From: DALYJJ01 sp033763935
Lineage (GTDB): Bacteria; Acidobacteriota; Terriglobia; Bryobacterales; Bryobacteraceae
Length of the DNA: 64,000 nt
NCBI GenBank assembly: GCA_033763935.1
Contig: JANRJO010000016.1
Coordinates: 62,001-126,000, forward strand
Reading direction: 5' to 3'
A model generated the notes under the pieces. It worked only from the letters and a program-made list of their open reading frames with translations, was not told the origin of the DNA and ran no database searches. How positions within the stretch are numbered: the first letter of the stretch is position 1; each line of letters begins with the position of its first letter. Below are positions 9,197 to 16,406 of this stretch, one piece after another. Both the position numbers and the translations under genes were made by a program.

Positions 9197-9766
9197 TCAG
9201 CGGACCAGGGTCACGGTCGGGAGACGGTACTCGGCCAGATCCACCCACTGGTTGTTGGCGGTCTGCTGCACAAAGACGAGACTGTCGACGTCGAACGAGC
9301 GGCTGAAGCGGAACTCCGCCCAGCGGCGGCGAGCGAGGTCGGCCACGGCGGCGACATTCTCTTCGGAGACGCCCTGTGCGAGGGTCAGATGCGGATGGTA
9401 CGTGTAAGGCTCCTCGAAGCCGAGGTAGCGGTCGTTCAGCTGGTGATGCAACTCGAGCAACTGCCTTCGCCCCTCACCGATTTCGATGAAGACGACGTTG
9501 GTTCCCGAGAACACGTTCACGCGATCAAGCTCGATTCGGAATGAGGCCGTGTCGCGCAATTGCTCCTGCAGCTGTGCCCACGCCTGCTCGGCGGTACCAC
9601 TGATGGGACGGGGAGGCAGCACGGTGACGTGCGATTGAATCCGGCACGCATGAACCAGCTCCTGCCGGAGGTGGTTCAAGAAGGCGCCCAGGGGATCGGG
9701 CGTGTAGGTCACGAGGGCGAAGGAGTTTAAACGCTCGACGCCATTCGAGCTACAATCCATTTTCAC
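9197..9766 (-). CDS. 2'-5' RNA ligase family (2H phosphoesterase) protein
   Basis: This 189-residue protein has both 2H motifs of the LigT/2H superfamily: H-V-T at residues 46-48 and H-L-T at residues 126-128, about 80 residues apart as expected. 2H enzymes hydrolyse or form 2'-5' or cyclic phosphodiester bonds in RNA or nucleotides. It starts with GTG (9766) or with the ATG two codons later. It is not in an obvious operon, and the natural substrate is unknown. Confidence 0.85.
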   Translation of the reverse strand: MKMDCSSNGVERLNSFALVTYTPDPLGAFLNHLRQELVHACRIQSHVTVLPPRPISGTAEQAWAQLQEQLRDTASFRIELDRVNVFSGTNVVFIEIGEGRRQLLELHHQLNDRYLGFEEPYTYHPHLTLAQGVSEENVAAVADLARRRWAEFRFSRSFDVDSLVFVQQTANNQWVDLAEYRLPTVTLVR

Positions 9767-9830
9767 AGTGTATCTTTACTGGCCTGCCGGTGGGCCACCG
9801 CATTGGTGGATCGTTTCACCACCAGTACTA

Positions 9831-10160
9831 CTAGTTTGCTGGGACGGCCGGTCCGCCTGCCGCCAGGGGTTCTGATTCCAACCCCGTTTTTAGCTCTGGA
9901 AGCACCCAACGGGCCTCCTCGAAACCCACATATTTATAGATGTGCAATTCCCCGGCACCGGATTCAAGAAGGTCTCCAACATTTAGTGGACAATCCGTCT
10001 CGCGAAGGCTGAACCAGGCGGCGTACGGGGAGGCGCCTTCCACCGCCTCGCCCGCTTCGTAATCCTTGGGCTTCACCTGGGTGACGCCACTGGTGTGAGG
10101 AGCCCAGCGGAAGTTCTGACGAGGCGCGTCTTTCATGCGGTGGATGCGATAGGTCGGCAT
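9831..10160 (-). CDS. Hypothetical protein
   Basis: This 109-residue soluble protein is not recognised. It begins MPTYRIHRMKD and includes SGVTQVKPKDYE and SPYAAWFSLRET, with a proline/alanine-rich tail. It lies 23 bases downstream of the patatin gene on the same strand and may be co-transcribed. The clean start and the absence of a better frame support it as a real gene. Confidence 0.65.
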   Translation of the reverse strand: MPTYRIHRMKDAPRQNFRWAPHTSGVTQVKPKDYEAGEAVEGASPYAAWFSLRETDCPLNVGDLLESGAGELHIYKYVGFEEARWVLPELKTGLESEPLAAGGPAVPAN

Positions 10161-10183
10161 GGTGTCGTCACCCGTAGTATCTC

Positions 10184-10975
10184 CTAAAACAACTCCTTCA
10201 GAAAATGTTTTTGCCTGAGGACATCCTCGTACCCCTGGTCAATCCAGCGGCTCGCTTTGTCGCGATTCCAGTAGATCGCGTCCCGGGGGTCGCCGAGGTA
10301 CCCTTCCGGGCCGATGACCGTGCTGCGGATGGAGGGCGGAAGCTCAGGAATCGAGGGCCCCAGCGACCGCAGCCCCGTAATGACGGTCCGGAGCGCACGG
10401 GGAATATTGCGGAGGACGTTTACACCGATGACGACATCCGCTTCGGCCTCCGCTGCTGCCCACAACGGCAGGGCTCCCATGAGACCGCCGTCGGTATAGA
10501 GACGGCCGTCGATCCTCTGTTGCGGAAGCATCCCGAGGACGGCGCAGGAGGCAGCGAGATGCCGCCATGTGATGCCCGGCGTCATGACCATCACCGGCTT
10601 GAGTTTGAGCAGATCGGTGATCACCACCCCGTACGGCCGGAGCGGCTGGTACGAATCGTAGACCTCGCGCACCCATTGGACAAAGGGCTCCGCCACGATC
10701 AACCCATCCTCGAAGCGCCGCGGCAGATGAAACCGGTGCGTAGAGGCGTCGGTGAGGCGAAGCCAGCGATCGATCAGGGCGGCAGGCGTACACCCTCCGG
10801 CAATCGCCCATCCATTGAGGGACCCGACGGAGGCGCCGATGACGACGTCGGGCTGCCAGAACTCGGAGAGCGCCCGCCATGCGCCCGCCTGGTAGGCACC
10901 GAACATGCCCCCGGCGGAGAGCACCAGCGCGGTTCTCTTCACGCTTCCATGGTAGCGGTGTTGCCGCCGGTGCAT
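10184..10975 (-). CDS. Patatin-like phospholipase
   Basis: This 263-residue protein is a patatin-like lipid acyl hydrolase with a Ser-Asp dyad. The oxyanion-hole segment LSAGGMFGAYQAG comes first, then the nucleophile elbow GASVG (residues 47-51, Ser49), and the DGG motif with the catalytic Asp at 162 (YTDGGLMGALP). An alternative GTG start at 10942 would give a protein beginning KRTALVLSAGG, a typical patatin N-terminus, so the first 11 residues are doubtful. There is no signal peptide, so it is probably cytoplasmic or membrane-associated. It is divergent from the 10994 gene. Confidence 0.88.
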   Translation of the reverse strand: MHRRQHRYHGSVKRTALVLSAGGMFGAYQAGAWRALSEFWQPDVVIGASVGSLNGWAIAGGCTPAALIDRWLRLTDASTHRFHLPRRFEDGLIVAEPFVQWVREVYDSYQPLRPYGVVITDLLKLKPVMVMTPGITWRHLAASCAVLGMLPQQRIDGRLYTDGGLMGALPLWAAAEAEADVVIGVNVLRNIPRALRTVITGLRSLGPSIPELPPSIRSTVIGPEGYLGDPRDAIYWNRDKASRWIDQGYEDVLRQKHFLKELF

Positions 10976-10993
10976 CTGTCACAATGAGAACGA

Positions 10994-11536
10994 ATGGTCT
11001 TTGACGCGGCGGAGTTCAGCGCAGACGTAGCGCGAATTCTGTCTCTCGACGGCGGCGGCATGCGCCTCATGCCTCTGGCTTCCGGCAGTTGTTCCTCGGC
11101 AGAAGCGCGACGGCTGCTCTCCGCGGCAGACGCGAGCAAGCTCTTTCCCGGCGCGCGGGCGCCGGAGGCCGCCTTGAGCGGGCTTTGGCTGTATTTCTCC
11201 TGCCTGGACGAGAGCCACTCCGTTTCTCAGAGCATCACCACAGCCGAAGGCAGCTTCTGGCACGGCATCATGCACCGGCAGGAGCCTGACCCCGGCAACG
11301 CCGCCTACTGGTTCCGGCGCGTCGGCCGGCACCCAATCTTGCCGGCGCTCTGCGAGGAGGCTGCGTCTCTTGGCTACCCGTCCGGCGAAGCATGGGATCC
11401 CTTCGCGTTCATTGACTTCGTAGAGGCGGCGAGGCGCCGGCGCGGTTCTGCGGAGGAGTGGCTCGCGCTCGATGTGCAGCGTGTTGAGTGGCAACTGCTG
11501 TTCCGGCACTGCGCGCTACCGGGAGGGCCGCGTTGA
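10994..11536 (+). CDS. Hypothetical protein heading the HlyD-PHP operon
   Basis: This 180-residue soluble protein is not recognised. It is rich in Trp, His and Cys (for example GLWLYFSC, GSFWHGIMHRQEPDPGNAAYW), suggesting a metal or cofactor site, but no known motif was assigned. Its stop overlaps the TTG start of the HlyD gene (TTGA), so it heads an operon of three tightly coupled genes. Confidence 0.7.
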   Translation: MVFDAAEFSADVARILSLDGGGMRLMPLASGSCSSAEARRLLSAADASKLFPGARAPEAALSGLWLYFSCLDESHSVSQSITTAEGSFWHGIMHRQEPDPGNAAYWFRRVGRHPILPALCEEAASLGYPSGEAWDPFAFIDFVEAARRRRGSAEEWLALDVQRVEWQLLFRHCALPGGPR

Positions 11537-12759
11537 GAAGGTTGCTTGTTCTCCTGGCGGTGTTGGTTGTCGCCGCCGTTGCCTTGTGGCTGGCGTTTGG
11601 GCGCTCGCGTCCTCCGGAAGTCGCGCTCGCGAAGGTGGAGCGTCAGACCATCGAGAGCATCCTGACAACCAACGGGCGGGTGGAGCCTGTGGAATGGGCG
11701 TCGGCACGAGCGGCCCGGCCCGGGCTGATCGAGTCGCTTTCGGTTGAGCGGGGGCAGCAGGTGGCGAGGGGTGCGGTTCTGGCCACCATGGACGCAAGCG
11801 AAGCAAGGGCGGCGCTGGCTGCCGCCGAGGCGCGCATCGAACAGGCACGTGCGACGCTTACGACTTTGGAACGCGGAGGGTCCGCGGCGGAGCGGGCGAC
11901 CATTGAGGGCGAGCTGGCGCAGGTCCGCCTCGATCGCCAGACAGCCGAGCGCGAAGTAGCCACGCTGGGCCGATTGGTAGCCAAGCGCGCCGCCACAGAG
12001 CAGGAGTTGACGGCGGCGAAGCAGCGGGTGGCGGTTCTGGAGGCGCGAGAGAAGGCCCTGGAAGCGAAGCGAAGCGCGCTGGTGGTGTCCACCGACCGCG
12101 AGGTGGCGCAGGCTCAGTTGCGGGACGCGCAGGCCGCCGCGGCCCTGGCCAGGGAACAGATTGAGAGCAGCACGGTGAAGGCGCCGATTGCGGGGACCGT
12201 GTATGGTCTCGAGGCGCGCGTGGGCTCGTTCTTGAACGCGGGAGACCTAGTTGCCAGTATTGGACAGCTTGACCGCCTGCGCGCGGTGATCTATGTGGAC
12301 GAGCCGGAACTCGGGCGCGTGCGGCGAGGCATTCCCGTCCGCCTGACCTGGGACGCGCTACCGGGCCGTGAGTGGAAGGGGTACGTTGATCGCCTCCCCA
12401 CCCAGGTGGTAGCGCAGGGAACGCGACAGGTGGGCGAGGTCGTCGCGCTCATCGACAACCCCGACCGAACGCTGCTGCCCGGCACGAACGTCAACGCGGC
12501 GCTGCAATCGGAGGTGGTAACCGCAGCGCTCAGCATACCGAAAGAGGCCATCCGGCGCCGGGGCGGCGAAGTGGGCGTCTTCGTGCTGGGTGCGGAAAAC
12601 AAGCTGAACTGGCGTCCAGTGAAGCTCGGCGCCTCGAACGTGACTCGGTCCCAGGTAGTCGGTGGTTTGAACGAGGGCGATCAGGTGGCGCTGGCCGGCG
12701 ATCGCGAACTCACCGACGGGATGGTCGTCACACCCGCCCCTGTTAGACTCGGTAGTTGA
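11533..12759 (+). CDS. HlyD-family periplasmic adaptor (membrane fusion) protein
   Basis: This 408-residue protein is an RND/ABC-type efflux adaptor. The TTG at 11533 overlaps the upstream stop by TTGA and gives an N-terminal membrane anchor (RRLLVLLAVLVVAAVALWL). A lipoyl half-domain follows (about residues 45-85), then a long coiled coil (85-190), the second lipoyl half (KAPIAGTVYGLEARVGSFL) and a beta-barrel domain with IPKEAIRRRGG near the C-terminus. An upstream GTG at 11488 would overlap the previous gene by 49 bases and was not chosen. No transporter or TolC gene is adjacent, so its partner is elsewhere. Confidence 0.87.
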   Translation: MRRLLVLLAVLVVAAVALWLAFGRSRPPEVALAKVERQTIESILTTNGRVEPVEWASARAARPGLIESLSVERGQQVARGAVLATMDASEARAALAAAEARIEQARATLTTLERGGSAAERATIEGELAQVRLDRQTAEREVATLGRLVAKRAATEQELTAAKQRVAVLEAREKALEAKRSALVVSTDREVAQAQLRDAQAAAALAREQIESSTVKAPIAGTVYGLEARVGSFLNAGDLVASIGQLDRLRAVIYVDEPELGRVRRGIPVRLTWDALPGREWKGYVDRLPTQVVAQGTRQVGEVVALIDNPDRTLLPGTNVNAALQSEVVTAALSIPKEAIRRRGGEVGVFVLGAENKLNWRPVKLGASNVTRSQVVGGLNEGDQVALAGDRELTDGMVVTPAPVRLGS

Positions 12760-13589
12760 TCGACCTCCACACGCACACGACGGAATCCGACGGAACCTTC
12801 ACGCCGGAGGAACTCCTTTCCGCTGCTGAGGAAGCGGGGCTGGCCGCCCTCGCCATCACCGACCACGACACCTTTCGCGGTTACGATGCGGCGGCAGCCA
12901 TGGGAGCGGGAGCGGTACGCCTGTACTGCGGCATCGAACTGAGCACGCGGCTGCACGAGCCGTCGCTTGCAAACGGCAAGTCGGTGCATCTGCTGGCCTA
13001 CTTTCTGGAGCAGCCGGCGCCGCCGGAGTTTCGCGACTGGCTGGACGACCTGAATGCCTCGCGCCGCGATCGAAACCGGCGGATGGCGGCACGGCTGCGC
13101 GAACTCGGGCTGGAGCTGACGCTCGAAGAGGCGGAGGCGCTCGGCAAGAGCGTCACCGGACGACCGCACTTCGCGCGGTTGCTGGTTACGAAGGGGTATG
13201 TGCGCTCCATCCGCGAGGCGTTCGACCTCTACCTGGACGAGAGCGCGAAGGGTTACGTGGCGCGCGACGAGCCGACGACGCAGGAGGCCATCCGGCGCGT
13301 CGTCGACGCCGGCGGGATCGCTTCACTCGCGCATCCGGTACGGCTTGGCCGCCGCGACCTGGCCGACGAGCAGCAGTTGATCGCGTCCCTGGTGGACAGC
13401 GGGCTTACCGCCATCGAGGCGTATCACACGGACCACAACGAGGAGCGGGTGGCCTTCTACCTTGACCTTGCGAATCAACTTGGCGTTCCGGTTACCGGCG
13501 GGTCGGATTTCCACGGCGCGCACAAGCCGGGTGTCGCTCTGGGCGACGCGCGGGTGCCGGATGAAGTGCTCGCTCGCCTGCTAGGCTGA
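12756..13589 (+). CDS. PHP-domain phosphoesterase
   Basis: This 277-residue protein is a PHP (polymerase and histidinol phosphatase) domain enzyme, related to the YciV/RNase AM group that acts on nucleotides or RNA 5' ends. The metal ligands are clear: DLHTHTTESDG (H5, H7, D12), ITDHDTF (D36, H37), then ASLAHPVR with another His, and GGSDFHG near residue 250. The TTG at 12756 overlaps the HlyD stop as TTGA. The exact substrate is unknown. It converges with the YgfZ-like gene, overlapping it by 9 bases. Confidence 0.85.
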   Translation: MIDLHTHTTESDGTFTPEELLSAAEEAGLAALAITDHDTFRGYDAAAAMGAGAVRLYCGIELSTRLHEPSLANGKSVHLLAYFLEQPAPPEFRDWLDDLNASRRDRNRRMAARLRELGLELTLEEAEALGKSVTGRPHFARLLVTKGYVRSIREAFDLYLDESAKGYVARDEPTTQEAIRRVVDAGGIASLAHPVRLGRRDLADEQQLIASLVDSGLTAIEAYHTDHNEERVAFYLDLANQLGVPVTGGSDFHGAHKPGVALGDARVPDEVLARLLG

Positions 13590-14519
13590 GATCTCCTTCA
13601 GGTGCGCGGCCGCGCCCAACACGGTGAGCGGCTGTGGCAGGGCAGGGAAGTCGAGGCGTGCGTTGGCGAGCCCCACCACCTTCCCGAGCGCCGGCGAAAA
13701 TACAGCGGAAAACAACTCGCCTGCCTTCTGTTCGCCGGCCATGACTTCCGTGCCGGCAGGCGGCGGCTCAGCCGTGTCGATGGTGACGTGAGCCAGGGCG
13801 CGGTGCAATAGGGCGCGGGATCGGATGCGTTCGACGATCTCCTGACCCAGGTAGCAACCCTTCGCGAAATGGAGCGCGTGCATCTGCCGCGTCTCCTGGG
13901 GCAGCGATTTCTCGGTGATTTCCTCGCCGTAGCGCGGGCGGGCGTTCTCGAGGCGGACAGTGCGCGCCCCCTCCGCGCCGGCGGCAACTACGCGCGCGCT
14001 CTCCAGTTCCTGAAGCAAGCCCTCACGCTCACCGGCGGGTACGAACAGAAGAAAGCCAGGCTGTCCGGTGACCCCGGCGCGCGCCACCAATCGAGAACCC
14101 CATGGCAGGATTGACCATGGCGCCTCGGGAAGCGGAGCGCCCATCGAGGCGAGCGCCTCGGCGGAGCGCGGCCCCTCCAGCGATACCGAAGGCAAGGCGG
14201 CTGTCACATCCTCTACCGCCGCGTCGTCGGCGATGATGAAACGGTCGAGGTGTTCGTAGATCTTCTGGGTCGTTTCTGGTTCCAGGTCCAGCAGCAGGGC
14301 ATCGTCGAGCGCGAACACATTGACGTCGGCGAGAATCCGGCCCTTGTCGTTCAAGAAGAACGCGTACAGCCCCTGGCCCGGCTCCAGAGCCTGTACATGG
14401 TTGGTAGTCATGGCGTGCAAGAGGCGCTTGCGATCCTCGCCTGTCACGCGAATCTTCCCCCGACCCGCAAGGTCGATCCAGGCGGCGCTCTCGCGAAGTG
14501 CTTCGTATCCTTTGAGCAT
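13581..14519 (-). CDS. YgfZ/GcvT-domain folate-binding protein
   Basis: This 312-residue protein has the fold of aminomethyltransferase/YgfZ, which uses folate in tRNA modification or Fe-S cluster maintenance in the cytoplasm. The diagnostic KGCYLGQE motif lies at residues 220-227 with its cysteine. The N-terminus includes AWIDLAGRGKIRVTGED and the later LYAFFLNDKGRILAD stretch, both typical of the family. It is divergent from the MBL gene and converges with the PHP gene. Confidence 0.85.
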   Translation of the reverse strand: MLKGYEALRESAAWIDLAGRGKIRVTGEDRKRLLHAMTTNHVQALEPGQGLYAFFLNDKGRILADVNVFALDDALLLDLEPETTQKIYEHLDRFIIADDAAVEDVTAALPSVSLEGPRSAEALASMGAPLPEAPWSILPWGSRLVARAGVTGQPGFLLFVPAGEREGLLQELESARVVAAGAEGARTVRLENARPRYGEEITEKSLPQETRQMHALHFAKGCYLGQEIVERIRSRALLHRALAHVTIDTAEPPPAGTEVMAGEQKAGELFSAVFSPALGKVVGLANARLDFPALPQPLTVLGAAAHLKEISA

Positions 14520-14557
14520 CTCTACTATTACAATCGAAGCGGGGCGACCCCCTGGGG

Positions 14558-15196
14558 ATGCAAATGATTCACGAGATCCTGCCGGTTGGCATGCTGCAGT
14601 GCAATTGTTCCATTTTTGGCGACGAAGCCAGCGGCGAGGCGATTGTGATTGACCCCGGCGACCAGATCTCCGACATCCTCGAAATCCTTCAGCGGCATCA
14701 ACTCAAGGTCAAGGCAATCGTCATCACGCATGCCCACATCGACCACATTGGCGGCGCCGCGAAACTGAAGCAGGTGACCGGCGCTCCGGTCTGGATGAAC
14801 GGCGACGACCAGGCTCTCTACGATCACATGGAGGTGCAGGCGCAATGGCTGGGAATGGCGCCGCCGGAGACCACCGACATCGACCAGGGCGCGCGCGACG
14901 GCGACACATTGCAGTTGGGCGCCGACACCTTCCAGATCGTGCACACTCCCGGGCATACGCAGGGCAGCCTCTGCATTTACGTCCCGGCACAGCAGAAGCT
15001 GGTGGCCGGCGACACGCTGTTTCGCGACAGTATCGGGCGTACCGACCTTCCCGGCGGAGACGGGCGGGCGATCCTCCGCTCCATCAAGACGAAATTGCTG
15101 GCCCTACCGGAGGAGACGATCGTGATCCCGGGCCACGGCCCGAATACGACTATTGGTCGGGAGCGGCAGCTGAATCCATTTCTGCAGACGCTCTAG
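14558..15196 (+). CDS. MBL-fold metallo-hydrolase, glyoxalase II-like
   Basis: This 212-residue cytoplasmic protein is a zinc hydrolase of the YcbL/GloB-like class. The metal motif THAHIDH is at residues 57-63; further His/Asp ligands sit in HTPGHTQGS, GDTLFRDSIGR and IPGHGPNT. Family members act on thioesters such as S-lactoylglutathione, but the substrate is not shown here. The start may be the ATG at 14558 or the one two codons later. Its last 47 bases overlap the converging 15150-15443 gene. Confidence 0.87.
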   Translation: MQMIHEILPVGMLQCNCSIFGDEASGEAIVIDPGDQISDILEILQRHQLKVKAIVITHAHIDHIGGAAKLKQVTGAPVWMNGDDQALYDHMEVQAQWLGMAPPETTDIDQGARDGDTLQLGADTFQIVHTPGHTQGSLCIYVPAQQKLVAGDTLFRDSIGRTDLPGGDGRAILRSIKTKLLALPEETIVIPGHGPNTTIGRERQLNPFLQTL

Positions 15197-15443
15197 CCCG
15201 TTTCAGCTCCTCCATCGCGGAAATCACCAATTCCTTGGCGTCCGCGAGGCCTTTGTTGATGAGCTGGATATCCATGGCCGGCTTCCCGGGCTGACGCGCG
15301 CTTTGGCAATAGACGCCGTGCTGGCCCACCAGCACCAGCGAGTCGGTCAGCAGGTCGAGAGCCAGTGCAAGCCGCCCCCGCGCCGGCCCCATGGCGAACT
15401 CGTACCGCTCGAGTTCTTCCTGATGTTCTTTGTATACGGACAT
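15150..15443 (-). CDS. Small hypothetical protein, helical
   Basis: This 97-residue protein is not recognised. It is mostly alpha-helical and charged (MSVYKEHQEELERYEFAMG, then MEELKRARASAEMD) and has no signal peptide. It overlaps the end of the converging MBL gene by 47 bases. It is divergent from the SIR2 gene, with 66 bases between their starts. Confidence 0.65.
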   Translation of the reverse strand: MSVYKEHQEELERYEFAMGPARGRLALALDLLTDSLVLVGQHGVYCQSARQPGKPAMDIQLINKGLADAKELVISAMEELKRARASAEMDSAAAPDQ

Positions 15444-15509
15444 GATTTGCTTCCGGCGATGGCACTTTCCGCTGTCATTAATGCGCGTCTTGTCTTAGAG
15501 TAGCTTGGG

Positions 15510-16406
15510 ATGGAACCTCCGTACGAAGAGATCCTGGACGGGCTCCAGACGGGAACGGTAATCCCGTTCCTCGGCGCCGGTGCTTCCCTTTCCACCCGCC
15601 AGCCGGGCGCCGCGTGGACCTCTCCCCAGTGCGAGTTTCTGCCGAGCGGCTGGGAACTGGCGCAGTACCTCGACTCGCGCAGCGGCTTTCCCGTGGAGGG
15701 CTCTTACGACCTGAGCCGCATCGCACAGTACTACGGAATGGTGGCCGGCCGCGGCCGTCTGGATCATCAGCTGCGGCAGATCTTCTCGCGCTCCTATCCG
15801 CCGGGTTCGCTTCACGATTACCTGACCGATTTCCCCAACCTCGTGATCGTCACCACGAACTATGACCGGTTGATCGAGGAAAGCTACCAGCGAAAGGGAC
15901 GCCCGTTCCATGTGGTGGTCTACAACATGGCGCAGCCGGTGGTCATGCTGAAGCGCGCGGGCAGCGAAACGTGGGAGGCGTGCGACCCGCAGCGCATGCC
16001 GATCCAGGCCGGTGAACTGCCGGTCGTCTTTAAGATGCACGGCTCGGCCATCCCGGAGGCGAAGCAGGCCGAGTCCTATGTGATCACCGAGGACGACTAC
16101 GTCGAGTTCCTCTCGCGCATGACCGGCGAGACGGCCATTCCCACGATCTTTGGCGAGCCGTTCCGCGGCAGCAGCTTCCTCTTCCTGGGCTACGGGCTGC
16201 GCGACTGGAACCTGCGTGTGATCCTGCATCGCATCTGGAAGGGCGAGCCGCGACGCATGACGTCCTGGGCGATTCAGGAGAAGGCCGACGACCTCGACCA
16301 GAAGTTCTGGAGCCGGCGCGATCTGCTGATCTTCGAGATGACCATCGCCGCGTTTCTCGAACGGATGCGCGAGACCGGCGTGCACCGTGTGGGAGGACGT
16401 CCGTGA
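15510..16406 (+). CDS. SIR2-family NADase-like protein of conflict-system type
   Basis: This 298-residue soluble protein is a SIR2 domain of the bacterial defence type (SIR2_2), not a histone-deacetylase sirtuin. The NAD-binding PFLGAGAS is at residues 19-26, the VTTNYDR motif at 114-120, and the catalytic histidine is H177 in FKMHGSA. A conserved ITEDDYVEFL (192-201) and FLGYGLRDWNLR (225-236) follow, as in SIR2 domains of antiphage systems. In ThsA, Dsr and Avs-type systems such domains deplete NAD on phage infection. The stop overlaps the next gene's GTG (GTGA), so it is made together with the nSTAND1 protein. The NADase function is inferred. Confidence 0.88.
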   Translation: MEPPYEEILDGLQTGTVIPFLGAGASLSTRQPGAAWTSPQCEFLPSGWELAQYLDSRSGFPVEGSYDLSRIAQYYGMVAGRGRLDHQLRQIFSRSYPPGSLHDYLTDFPNLVIVTTNYDRLIEESYQRKGRPFHVVVYNMAQPVVMLKRAGSETWEACDPQRMPIQAGELPVVFKMHGSAIPEAKQAESYVITEDDYVEFLSRMTGETAIPTIFGEPFRGSSFLFLGYGLRDWNLRVILHRIWKGEPRRMTSWAIQEKADDLDQKFWSRRDLLIFEMTIAAFLERMRETGVHRVGGRP

